Shown in pieces: positions 9,557-17,322 of a stretch of DNA of 64,000 nt. The number at the start of each line of letters is the position of its first letter. Position 1 is the stretch's first letter. A program made the position numbers and the translations under genes. The notes under the pieces were generated by a model that saw only the letters and a list, made by a program, of their open reading frames with translations, was not told the origin of the DNA and did no database searches. Source of the DNA: Verrucomicrobiota bacterium (GTDB lineage: Bacteria > Verrucomicrobiota > Verrucomicrobiia > Verrucomicrobiales > DEV007); contig JAHDID010000013.1 in assembly GCA_020630975.1 (NCBI GenBank), positions 62,001 to 126,000 of the forward strand, given 5' to 3'.

Positions 9557-10006
9557 TTACTTGGAATCTTCACTTAGCATAAGACGCCAGTTTCCTTTTA
9601 GTAGGTAGACTGGGTCCAATCCAGCTAGCTCGCGCAGGGTCTTGGCAACTTCCCGGCTCTTCTCGCAGCGGTTGCCATCGCAGTAGACGATGACTGGGTG
9701 GCCCATGGCATTTTGCAACGTGTCTTGCTGCTCAAAAATACTTTCTGCCAGATTGCCCGCATCCAGGCAGATCGCTCCCGGGTAGTGAGCCTCCTCGTAC
9801 TTAGCCAGCGGTCGCGCATCGACCCACAGCACACTGCCCTCCCCTACCAGTTGCTTAGCTTTCTCTAGATCGATCTGCCAGCGCACCACATCGTCTGGCA
9901 GCACTTGATACCAGCTAGGCCGCTTGGGGTGAAAGAAGGCACACAGGGTCGCACAGAGCAGAGCGATGCCCAAGACGATGGCGGCTTCTTTGATGATCGG
10001 TTTCAT
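9557..10006 (-). CDS. Membrane-anchored rhodanese domain protein
   Basis: A 149-residue protein with an N-terminal hydrophobic anchor (AAIVLGIALLCATLCAFF) and then one rhodanese domain. VLWVDARPLAKYEEAHYPGAICLD is the family entry, and VIVYCDGNRCEKS is the active-site loop with its cysteine in place. The domain therefore probably faces the periplasm. It is the last gene of the respiratory block, 10 bp after the DUF1573 lipoprotein. A role in sulfur handling or thiol chemistry for oxidase or cytochrome maturation is possible from context, but unproven. Confidence 0.85.
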   Translation of the reverse strand: MKPIIKEAAIVLGIALLCATLCAFFHPKRPSWYQVLPDDVVRWQIDLEKAKQLVGEGSVLWVDARPLAKYEEAHYPGAICLDAGNLAESIFEQQDTLQNAMGHPVIVYCDGNRCEKSREVAKTLRELAGLDPVYLLKGNWRLMLSEDSK

Positions 10007-10016
10007 CTCAACTCAC

Positions 10017-10814
10017 CTACTGAATAGTCATGTAGAGCAACGGACGAGCATGAGCCTCGATCTCGCAATCGGTCTCCAGCCGCACCATACCGAGCAGATT
10101 CGACCCCGTGGACTCGGGCGTCAGCAGGATTTGATATTTTTTCCCTTTCTCGAGCTCTTTCAGCTCGGCCTTCACCTCGGAGCGGCTGCTCGTGGCGGAT
10201 AGCAGATGGATCGGCTCTGGTCGAGTCACCTCAAAGTTCACCACCTTGGTATCGGCCTTTTTGCCTTTTGCCCAAGTGGTCAGGCTGTTATCGATCTTGT
10301 AGATCTGCTCCATCTCCAGCTTCACTAGCAGGATCGCCTCGCGCGTGCCGGGCTCATCCGTGCGCAGGTAGAGCTTTTTCTCTGCCAGATGGCCGACTTT
10401 CTCTGTGGAGTAGATCGCCGAGATACGAGACGAGCCTCCTGGAGGAATGACCATCGGATCAGCCGACTCCTCGATACAGGCGCAGCCAGCATCGACTTCG
10501 AGAATCTTTACCGGCTTGTCTCCCAGATTTACCGCCGTGTAGACAAATTCGACCTCTTTTGTGCCGAGCTTGGCGGAGATGTATTGCTCGGCTGGAGAAA
10601 ACTCGACGGAACCTCGGCGAATCGAGGTCACCTCCGGCGAGCCTGTCTGAGGAGCGCGGTCTACCGCTACAGTGTTTTCCTCATCAGTAGCGGTAGCGGC
10701 CGCCTCTGAGCGATCAGACGCCTGGTCAGCACCATCGCTCTGGGACTGCTGCTGGCAGCTAGTCAGCGCGAGACCAGATAGGAAGAGGAGGAATAAGAAT
10801 GGATGAACTTTCAT
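10017..10814 (-). CDS. DUF1573 lipoprotein
   Basis: The listed start at 10898 would run far into the upstream gene. The ATG at 10814 gives a clean lipoprotein signal, MKVHPFLFLLFLSGLALTSC, and overlaps the DUF420 stop codon as ATGA, which suggests translational coupling. After an acidic linker, the domain AKLGTKEVEFVYTAVNLGDKPVKI and CACIEESADPMVIPPGGSSRI fits DUF1573, an Ig-like fold common in Bacteroidetes, Planctomycetes and Verrucomicrobia. The CACI pair of cysteines is typical of the family. Periplasmic and membrane-attached. It lies among cytochrome oxidase assembly genes, so an accessory role in oxidase maturation is a reasonable inference. Confidence 0.82.
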   Translation of the reverse strand: MKVHPFLFLLFLSGLALTSCQQQSQSDGADQASDRSEAAATATDEENTVAVDRAPQTGSPEVTSIRRGSVEFSPAEQYISAKLGTKEVEFVYTAVNLGDKPVKILEVDAGCACIEESADPMVIPPGGSSRISAIYSTEKVGHLAEKKLYLRTDEPGTREAILLVKLEMEQIYKIDNSLTTWAKGKKADTKVVNFEVTRPEPIHLLSATSSRSEVKAELKELEKGKKYQILLTPESTGSNLLGMVRLETDCEIEAHARPLLYMTIQ

Positions 10815-11281
10815 GATCCTGCAGGTGGCCCAGTAGGCACGAACCACTGATAGATCATAAAATAAACGATCACGCCTGTCACTGAAACAAACAGCCAAAT
10901 CGGCAGCGCAAATCGAGCCACCTTGCGGTGCCGCTCGCGCTTTCCCTGAATGGCGGCGATCACAGCGATAATGATCAGCGGCAGATTCGCCACGGCCAGA
11001 ATGATGTGCGGGATCAAGATCACAAAGTAAACGATACGAGCCACCGGATACTCCTTGGGAAAAGTCGTGTGCCCCGTAGTGTAGTGGTAGTAGAGATAGC
11101 AGCCCAAAAAGATCGCAGAAGTGATCAGAGCACCGACCATCGACGCCCGGTGAGCCTTTTCCTTACCGCTGCGAATGAAGATATACCCCAGCACCAGCAA
11201 CACTGCACTCACCGCGTTTAGCGAGGCATTGATGGGTGGAAAAATCGAACTCGTAGTGGCAGCTAATGTCTCGTGTATCAT
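10811..11281 (-). CDS. DUF420 membrane protein, oxidase assembly-related
   Basis: A 156-residue protein with four or five transmembrane helices. PPINASLNAVSAVLLVLGY near the start, the middle HRASMVGALITSAIFLGCYLYYHY, and RHRKVARFALPIWLFVSVTGVIVYFMIY at the end match DUF420. A Bacillus member (CtaM/YozB) is needed for an active caa3-type oxidase, so a role in heme-copper oxidase assembly is likely. It sits between sco and the DUF1573 gene in the oxidase accessory cluster. Confidence 0.88.
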   Translation of the reverse strand: MIHETLAATTSSIFPPINASLNAVSAVLLVLGYIFIRSGKEKAHRASMVGALITSAIFLGCYLYYHYTTGHTTFPKEYPVARIVYFVILIPHIILAVANLPLIIIAVIAAIQGKRERHRKVARFALPIWLFVSVTGVIVYFMIYQWFVPTGPPAGS

Positions 11282-11293
11282 CTCAGGAAAAAA

Positions 11294-12073
11294 TTACAGA
11301 GCTTTCACCGGGATCGCCTCTTTCGGAAACTCGATCGGCTCGTAGTCGCGCAGACGCTTATCAGGATTCATCACCATATCGAGATCGCGCTTCAGTAGCT
11401 TGATGGCTGTCGGGCCTCCGACTGGGTGCATCACCCCATAAAAACCTCGGATATTGGCCTCGCCATCGACGATCATCAGTCGCTGATCATGTGCCCACGG
11501 CCCCTGCTCGGCGATCACCTTGGGATCGGTATTCTCCTCGCTAGCGTAGAATTTGAACTGGCCGAGCATGTACTTTTTGATGCGCTCAGCATCTCCGGTG
11601 AGGAACCACCAGTTATCCGACTCCACGCCCCGGTCCTTCACCCACTTGTCCATCTTTTCTGGAGTGTCGCTCTCGGGATCGACACTGATCGATACTAGGT
11701 GAAATCTCGCATCATGCCCGTAGGTATCGAGCAGGTCTTTCATCACACTCGCCATACCCAGACAGCCACCAGGGCAGTCGGTGTATTGGTAGCCGACGAC
11801 ATAAATTTTTCCCCGCAGCTCGCCCAGAGATACCTCGCGTCCATCGCGATTGATGGCTTCGAGATCTTCCTCGAGCCTAGCGATCTTACCCGGACGCCAG
11901 TTTTCCTGATTCTCTCGATGATTGGGCAGGTAGGATAGCCACACCAGCAGTCCACCACCGATGATGATCAGACAGATCAGCGCTATCGTCCCATACCAGG
12001 CGAATAGATTGATCTCGCGAGGGCCTCCCAGCGGCTCCTCTTGCTCTTGGTTGGTTTTGTTATCAGCTTCCAT
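11294..12073 (-). CDS. SCO1/SenC copper chaperone
   Basis: A 259-residue protein with one N-terminal membrane anchor (~27-47) and a thioredoxin-fold SCO domain in the periplasm. The copper ligands are visible: C100 and C104 in the CPGGC motif and H195 in WAHDQRLMIVD. SVDPESDTPEKM is the usual family loop. It delivers copper to, or reduces, the CuA site of cytochrome oxidase subunit II, which is encoded a few genes upstream as coxB. It is followed after 12 bp by the DUF420 gene. Confidence 0.93.
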   Translation of the reverse strand: MEADNKTNQEQEEPLGGPREINLFAWYGTIALICLIIIGGGLLVWLSYLPNHRENQENWRPGKIARLEEDLEAINRDGREVSLGELRGKIYVVGYQYTDCPGGCLGMASVMKDLLDTYGHDARFHLVSISVDPESDTPEKMDKWVKDRGVESDNWWFLTGDAERIKKYMLGQFKFYASEENTDPKVIAEQGPWAHDQRLMIVDGEANIRGFYGVMHPVGGPTAIKLLKRDLDMVMNPDKRLRDYEPIEFPKEAIPVKAL

Positions 12074-12079
12074 GTCTCT

Positions 12080-12964
12080 CTAGATCCATCCGAAGTACCC
12101 AAGGAGCATTACGACTGGTAGGTAGATCAAAGTGTAAAAAAACAGCTTTCTCGCATCAGTCCGCTCCGTGGAGCGCAGGAAGACAAAGGCCAGATAACAC
12201 ATCAGCCCACTGACCAGCATGATCAGTATCGCAGAGATCCAGCCCAGCACCCCACTGACCGCTCCATACACCCCGACACCCACTAGCGCCAGTGAGAAGA
12301 GCAGCGCCAGCCTCGCTGTGAGCGCACCTTTTTCATCGCCATTAGCCCACATCACAAAGCCGCCGGCCATGTACTGCTCTCGGTACATCCAGTTGATCGC
12401 AGCGAAGTGAGGCAGCTGCCAAAAAAACAACAGAGCAAACAGGAATATGCCACCAGAGGCTAAAGGGTGTCCCCCACCCGCGGCCCAGCCGATCAAAGGA
12501 GGCAGAGCTCCCGCCACAGCTCCGACCACGGTATTGAAGCTGGAGACTCGCTTCATCGGTGTGTAGACAAAAAGGTAAGTAAACAGCGTGGCTGCAGCAA
12601 AGGCACCAGCGGCGAAGTTCATCTTCATCGACAGGTGCACCACACCAAAAGCGCTGAGCAAAAAGCCGAGAATAAACGCTGCGGCACTGGGTATCCGGTT
12701 GGCCACCACGGGGCGATCAGCGGTGCGCTCCATCTTGGCATCGGACTCGACTTCCATCACCTGATTGAACACCGCAGCTCCTAGAGCCGCGAGCAGCGAG
12801 CCAAATCCCGTGTGAAACAAACCCAACCACGAAAAGCTGCCATCGCCCTTGGTCGCGACGAAGTAGCCAAACAGAGCCGTGACCACCACCAGCACACTGA
12901 GTCGAGCCTTGGTGAGGTCCACCAAGTCTGACCAAATCGCTTTCACTGAAATACTCGCTGCCAT
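12080..12964 (-). CDS. ctaB: Protoheme IX farnesyltransferase (heme O synthase)
   Basis: The listed ORF starts at 13273 inside ctaA in another frame; that N-terminal extension is Arg-rich shadow sequence. The ATG at 12964 gives MAASISVKAIWSDLVDLTKARLS, the normal start of CtaB/CyoE, and 294 residues, the usual size. The prenyltransferase motif NQVMEVESDAKMERTADRP carries the Mg-pyrophosphate aspartates, and a second site lies around YREQYMAGGF. It has about nine membrane helices. It converts heme B to heme O, the substrate for CtaA encoded just upstream. Both serve the caa3-like oxidase. Confidence 0.94.
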   Translation of the reverse strand: MAASISVKAIWSDLVDLTKARLSVLVVVTALFGYFVATKGDGSFSWLGLFHTGFGSLLAALGAAVFNQVMEVESDAKMERTADRPVVANRIPSAAAFILGFLLSAFGVVHLSMKMNFAAGAFAAATLFTYLFVYTPMKRVSSFNTVVGAVAGALPPLIGWAAGGGHPLASGGIFLFALLFFWQLPHFAAINWMYREQYMAGGFVMWANGDEKGALTARLALLFSLALVGVGVYGAVSGVLGWISAILIMLVSGLMCYLAFVFLRSTERTDARKLFFYTLIYLPVVMLLGYFGWI

Positions 12965-12999
12965 TTGTGTGTGTTTGTGTTTCGGATGAGAGCTGGACC

Positions 13000-14046
13000 T
13001 TAGCCGCTGGAAGACTCCTGTGCCAACAAATCTCGCTGCGCTGTCAGTCCTGATGACAATACCAACAGCCACTCGCAGATCACGGTGAGCAACAGCGCTG
13101 CACCGCCGACGTGGAGCACCTGGATCCAAGGAAAGATCGCGACATGGCCGAGGATGATGCCCATCACCATCATAGCCACCACCAGAGCGATCACAGAGAC
13201 CACTCGCCAATCTCGGATCTGCAGACGATGCGCCTGCCAAAATGCCCACCCTGCGACCAGCGCGATCGACCACGAGAAACTGCGGTGCACCAGATAGATA
13301 CCAGTCTTCTCGATCTTTGCGATCCAGCCCGCTCGATCGCTGCCCGCGTGCGCTTTGGCCAGCTCATCAGTCATCTCACGCACCTGTGCGCCCATGATGC
13401 CCTCTGCCACCACTAGCACCAGCAGCAGAGCGACTGTCCAGAACAGTCCGCGAGTCGCCTGCGGCACGCTGGGCCGCTCTGTAGCCAGCCACCTGCCGTA
13501 GACCAGTAGACCGATCAGCACCATAGCCAAGGCCAGATGAGTGGTGATGATGCCAGGCTTCAGCCCAGAGTAAACGATCTCTCTACCCATCCACGCATTG
13601 ACCAGGATGATCACCAGAGCCAGCACCGCTACCAGTCGCAGCTGCCAGCGGTCGCGCGCTTTCGGCAAAAAGAAACTGAGCACCACCGAAGCCAGCGAAA
13701 AAATGCCTATCGGGATACTCACCAAGCGATTGATAAACTCCGTCCAAGTGTGCACGGGATTGAAACTAGCCAGCACCGACTCTCGAGTCACCTCGGCAGG
13801 ATCGCGGCCGAGACGCTCTGCTTTGAGCCGAAACTTTTCAAAATCGAGTCGATCCAGATCGACTTGCTCCACCTTCCAAGGTGGAATCAGAGAGCCCCAG
13901 CAGCGTGGCCAATCGGGACAGCCCAATCCAGCTCCACTGGCCCGGACGATAGCTCCTACCAATACCAGTAGGAGGAGAAAGAAAAGCACTGCACTGAGGG
14001 TCTGCCGATACCAGCGATTTACCCCAGTCAGCTGTGTCTTTTCCAT
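13000..14046 (-). CDS. ctaA: Heme A synthase (COX15/CtaA family)
   Basis: A 348-residue membrane protein with eight helices. The family start is present: VGAIVRASGAGLGCPDWPRCWG with its cysteine pair. Heme-ligand histidines lie in HTWTEFINRLVS near residue 99, IITTHLALAM, YLVHRSFSW and ILGHVAIFPWIQVLHVGGA. It oxidises heme O to heme A. The presence of ctaA and ctaB together with an HPEVY-type subunit I argues for an aa3-type active site in the oxidase of this cluster. Confidence 0.93.
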   Translation of the reverse strand: MEKTQLTGVNRWYRQTLSAVLFFLLLLVLVGAIVRASGAGLGCPDWPRCWGSLIPPWKVEQVDLDRLDFEKFRLKAERLGRDPAEVTRESVLASFNPVHTWTEFINRLVSIPIGIFSLASVVLSFFLPKARDRWQLRLVAVLALVIILVNAWMGREIVYSGLKPGIITTHLALAMVLIGLLVYGRWLATERPSVPQATRGLFWTVALLLVLVVAEGIMGAQVREMTDELAKAHAGSDRAGWIAKIEKTGIYLVHRSFSWSIALVAGWAFWQAHRLQIRDWRVVSVIALVVAMMVMGIILGHVAIFPWIQVLHVGGAALLLTVICEWLLVLSSGLTAQRDLLAQESSSG

Positions 14047-14072
14047 TTATCCGCACCCTATCTAGCTGCTGA

Positions 14073-14834
14073 CTACTGCAGCATCGGCCGCTGCTCAGCG
14101 TACCACTCGTCAAAATCTTTGCCCGATTTCACATCGAGCTTGGCCACCATCTTGGCGTGACTAGCTCCACAGAGCTGAGCACATACGATATCCCAGTAGC
14201 CAGTCTTCTGCGGGATGAACCACATCGGGATCTCCTGTCCTGGGATCGCATCCTGCTGGATAAACATAGGCACTAGCGCCAGACCGTGAATCACGTCTTT
14301 GGAGGTCACCTGGATCACCACTGGGCGGTCTTTGGGCAAAACTAGCTCACCGATGGAGATGAAGTCATCTTTTGCATTGGGATCCTCACCGACCAGACCT
14401 ACTGGATTCTCGCCGCTCAGGCGATCGTAGGAAGTGATACCCATCTGATTATCAGCCCCGGCGTAGTGGAAAGACCAGCGGTACTGCTCACCTACGGCAC
14501 GCAGGTTGACCACATCTTCACCTGTAGGGCGCTCGGCTTTGTCGGATCGCTTAGCCCAGAACGGGAACGCGAATCCCAGAAGGAGAACCACCTCGACGAT
14601 GACCACACCGATCTCCACGTGAGTCGAGAAGTGCGAAGTCATGCCGTGATACTGGGCATTCGGATTTTTCTTCGAGCGAAACTTGAAAAGAATCACAAAC
14701 AGGAAAGCAGTCCAACCCACAAACAGGATGAGCATGAACCAGTGCACGATGGCCAGCATTTGATTACCTGTCAGACCATGCTTCGAGGCGATCTCGTGCA
14801 TGTAAAGGACTTCGTTAATTGACTCAATGCTCAT
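14073..14834 (-). CDS. coxB: Cytochrome c oxidase subunit II (CuA subunit)
   Basis: A 253-residue subunit with two N-terminal transmembrane helices (~27-50 and ~72-92) and a periplasmic cupredoxin domain. All CuA ligand positions are present: H183, C218, Q220 (often Glu, used through its backbone), C222, H226 and M229 in CAQLCGASHAKM. GEQYRWSFHY is the aromatic electron-entry segment. It has no fused cytochrome c domain; the cytochrome c at 19304 and those of ACIII could take that role. Unusually, it follows coxD and two tiny genes instead of preceding coxA. Confidence 0.94.
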   Translation of the reverse strand: MSIESINEVLYMHEIASKHGLTGNQMLAIVHWFMLILFVGWTAFLFVILFKFRSKKNPNAQYHGMTSHFSTHVEIGVVIVEVVLLLGFAFPFWAKRSDKAERPTGEDVVNLRAVGEQYRWSFHYAGADNQMGITSYDRLSGENPVGLVGEDPNAKDDFISIGELVLPKDRPVVIQVTSKDVIHGLALVPMFIQQDAIPGQEIPMWFIPQKTGYWDIVCAQLCGASHAKMVAKLDVKSGKDFDEWYAEQRPMLQ

Positions 14835-14864
14835 GGTTGAAAAGAGGATAAAAAATTTTGGGTC

Positions 14865-15062
14865 TTAGTGTTCGTCGACCTCTGAAAGTTTAGCCTTGCG
14901 GGCTAGATAAAAGATAAATCCAAGGAAGGAACCCAGCACCAGGACTAGGACGCCCAGCATGATGAATACCGCCATATTGGCAGCGATACCGATCTCGCCC
15001 ACCAGCCCGCTGATACAGCCGGGGCATGCCAGATATGGCTCTGTAGCGAGGTTCGTTCCCAT
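14865..15062 (-). CDS. Tiny membrane protein in the cox cluster (65 aa)
   Basis: One long hydrophobic helix (ANMAVFIMLGVLVLVLGSFLGFIFYL) is preceded by a CPGC pair in a short N-terminal segment and followed by a charged tail. It lies 3 bp after another 65-residue membrane protein and 30 bp before coxB. I do not recognise a named family. Position and size suit a small accessory subunit or assembly factor of the oxidase. The CPGC could bind copper or form a disulfide; that is inference only. Confidence 0.65.
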   Translation of the reverse strand: MGTNLATEPYLACPGCISGLVGEIGIAANMAVFIMLGVLVLVLGSFLGFIFYLARKAKLSEVDEH

Positions 15063-15065
15063 GCC

Positions 15066-15263
15066 CTAGATGATGATTGATTTCGATTTCCGCAAAAAGC
15101 GAATGCCATAGATCGCTAGCGCCACTCCGCCTGCGAGACTGATCCATCCCATGGTATCGAATCCTGCCGGTAAACCCTGCACCAACACCGCCCACAGACC
15201 AAACCCTATGGTGATCACCACGGAGAGGACTATAAATGCTAGGTGGAAGTGCTTCAGTGACAT
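15066..15263 (-). CDS. Tiny two-helix membrane protein in the cox cluster (65 aa)
   Basis: Two hydrophobic helices (HLAFIVLSVVITIGFGLWAVLV and ISLAGGVALAIYGIRFL) with a basic C-terminus, so both ends are likely cytoplasmic. It starts 4 bp after coxD and ends 3 bp before the next gene, a tight operon arrangement that supports translation. No family recognised. Small, poorly conserved helical proteins are common among oxidase operons. Confidence 0.65.
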   Translation of the reverse strand: MSLKHFHLAFIVLSVVITIGFGLWAVLVQGLPAGFDTMGWISLAGGVALAIYGIRFLRKSKSIII

Positions 15264-15267
15264 TAGT

Positions 15268-15630
15268 TTATCGAGTTAGTAGACCGCGTAGCGTCTGGAT
15301 GGTCGGATAAGACTCCTTGATCGGATCAAAAAGAGTGAAAAGCGTCAGCCCCATCAGCGCAGCAAAGAAAATGATGGTGAATACGAGGGTCTTGTAGACC
15401 AATCCCTTCTCGTGATTCAAGTGCATGTATATCCATGATACGAGTCCAGCCTTAATGCCGGATACTCCTAGACCGATCACGATATCCTCCCAAGTCGCAC
15501 CCGGAGGGCCAACATCCAGAATCGGAAAGACACCAAGTGAGATCGCAACACAGGAGAAAACACCAAGCCAAATCCCTACAATGAGGTAGAGCCGCTTGTG
15601 CTTCGCCATTTCTTCGGGTGAACCAGCCAT
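15268..15630 (-). CDS. Cytochrome c oxidase subunit IV-like protein
   Basis: A 120-residue protein with three transmembrane helices. KHKRLYLIVGIWLGVFSCVAISLGVF, then GLGVSGIKAGLVSWIYMHLNHEKGLVYKTLVF, match the prokaryotic subunit IV (CoxD/CyoD/CtaF) family, whose MHLN(H/R)E segment is well conserved. It is thought to stabilise the core oxidase. It follows coxC after 42 bp. Confidence 0.88.
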   Translation of the reverse strand: MAGSPEEMAKHKRLYLIVGIWLGVFSCVAISLGVFPILDVGPPGATWEDIVIGLGVSGIKAGLVSWIYMHLNHEKGLVYKTLVFTIIFFAALMGLTLFTLFDPIKESYPTIQTLRGLLTR

Positions 15631-15672
15631 ATCAAATAAATTCGAAATAAAAAGAATACTAAGTAACTGAGT

Positions 15673-17280
15673 TTACAGCAGATACATCAGTGGGAAGAGG
15701 AAGATCCAAACCAGATCAACAAAGTGCCAGAATAGACCGCCTACCTCGACTCGGTTTGCCAAATGCTCAGGATTCTTGCGATAGAGACGCTTACCAAACA
15801 CAGCAAAGTAAAGTAGGACCAACGCACCGCCGATCACGTGCAGACCGTGCAGCGCGGTGATGGTGAAATAAGTGGCGTAGTAGTTGCCCGCACGAGGGCC
15901 GTGACTGTTCAGGAATTTGATCTTATCCCGAGGCACCTTGATCACCACGTGGTGGCCATGATCGCCATGAGCATCGTCCTTGGCACCGCCCACTTCTTTG
16001 GCATGATCATCATGCTTGTCACCATGGTGGTCGTCGTGGTGACCATCCTCATGGTGATACGCTGTGCCCTCGATACCAGCCTTGAACTCATAAATGAACT
16101 CCTCCATGAAGCCTTTCTTGTGCTCCTTGTCATGGATTGACTGGATGTTGATGAAATAACCACGAAGCATCTTCTCAGGGATCTCAGCATCCTTCTTGGC
16201 GTAGTATCCCTCCATCTCCTCGTAGGCGTGGTCACGATTCTTGTACCATGCCTCTTTGGCATGCTTGTCGCCGATCACATCCCAAACCATGGAGTCCTTC
16301 TGCTTGTGCAGAGGCACCAGCTGCATATCCACATAGTGAGGCTCGAAGATAACGCGATCGTCACCACCGACACCGATCAACTTACAGCCATCGGCATAGG
16401 TTAGAGTATCGTTGTGAGCGCCCTCTTCACCACGGAAGATCTTGCCGACGCGAGTGCGACGAGCGGTCAGATCGTATGGCTTAGTCAGCTTCGCCACCGC
16501 CTTGGTGACCACATCTGGCATCACCGGCTCCTTCAGCTCAACAGCATCTAGAGTACCAGCTTCCTCAGCCGCAAAGACCGCCTTTTCCTTGGCCTTGATC
16601 TCGCCACGGTAGCGCTTGCGCTCATCAGACAACTCCTTGGTCATCGCTGTGCGAGTGCGCACGAACCACTTATTGAAATCCCTTTTCGATGAAATGACCT
16701 GGGTCTCCTCCTTACCGCCACTACCACCTACCGTCCAAGCGACTGTCATCTCTGGAAACTCACCATCGATGTCGAAGATAAATCCCGGAGAACTACCAAT
16801 CAGGTTAAACTCGGCCGACTCGACTGAGAATGGAATATCGAAGGATTTATTGAAGATGGTGCCCTCCATCATCGATCCATCTGTCAGTCGGATGTCGAAG
16901 TGACGCATCAGCTTGGAGCGATACTCCACGGTCTTAAAACCCATGAAGATCGCAGCACAGGCCACGGTGCACAGCATTAGCGCACGGAACTTTGCGAAAT
17001 TCCTTTCCTTCAGGGCGACCCAACTAAACACCACCAACACCGAAGAAAGAATCAGGACGAGTGTGTTGATAAAACCGATCAGCACGAAAGTCTTGTGCAC
17101 ATTGATGCCCCAAGGCCAAGGAACATCGACACCGTCGATCACACCCACCCGCAGGAAGACATAGGCCGAGAAAAGACCGCCGAAAAGCATCACCTCGGAG
17201 GCTAGGAATAGCCACACTGCTAGTTTTGCATTGTATAGACCTGTGTCACGCCTCGGGGTGACCTCGTATGGTATCTCCAT
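15673..17280 (-). CDS. coxC: Cytochrome c oxidase subunit III with a ~330-residue insertion
   Basis: The first ~120 residues and last ~76 residues are an ordinary five-helix CoxC: AKLAVWLFLASEVMLFGGLFSAY at the start, and ATYFTITALHGLHVIGG plus EVGGLFWHFVDLVWIFLFP at the end. Between helix 3 (ending ~118) and helix 4 (starting ~466) lies a soluble insertion of about 330 residues. The total is 535 instead of the usual 190-260. The insert ends in a His/Asp-rich stretch (HHEDGHHDDHHGDKHDDH and more, ~415-450). Only one frame is open across it, and it is neither a frameshift nor a recognisable mobile element. With the N-terminus in the cytoplasm, the insert would face the periplasm (inference). 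Subunit III normally protects the oxygen site and the proton path. Confidence 0.93.
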   Translation of the reverse strand: MEIPYEVTPRRDTGLYNAKLAVWLFLASEVMLFGGLFSAYVFLRVGVIDGVDVPWPWGINVHKTFVLIGFINTLVLILSSVLVVFSWVALKERNFAKFRALMLCTVACAAIFMGFKTVEYRSKLMRHFDIRLTDGSMMEGTIFNKSFDIPFSVESAEFNLIGSSPGFIFDIDGEFPEMTVAWTVGGSGGKEETQVISSKRDFNKWFVRTRTAMTKELSDERKRYRGEIKAKEKAVFAAEEAGTLDAVELKEPVMPDVVTKAVAKLTKPYDLTARRTRVGKIFRGEEGAHNDTLTYADGCKLIGVGGDDRVIFEPHYVDMQLVPLHKQKDSMVWDVIGDKHAKEAWYKNRDHAYEEMEGYYAKKDAEIPEKMLRGYFINIQSIHDKEHKKGFMEEFIYEFKAGIEGTAYHHEDGHHDDHHGDKHDDHAKEVGGAKDDAHGDHGHHVVIKVPRDKIKFLNSHGPRAGNYYATYFTITALHGLHVIGGALVLLYFAVFGKRLYRKNPEHLANRVEVGGLFWHFVDLVWIFLFPLMYLL

Positions 17281-17322
17281 CTCAGTAAAACTTATTGATT
17301 CAACAACAACGGTGAGTGTCCC

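Noticed and set aside
12965-13273. N-terminal extension of ctaB in the ORF track
   Set aside because: It overlaps the 3' part of ctaA in another frame, is Arg/Gly-rich, and ends exactly where the normal CtaB start MAASISVKAIW begins.
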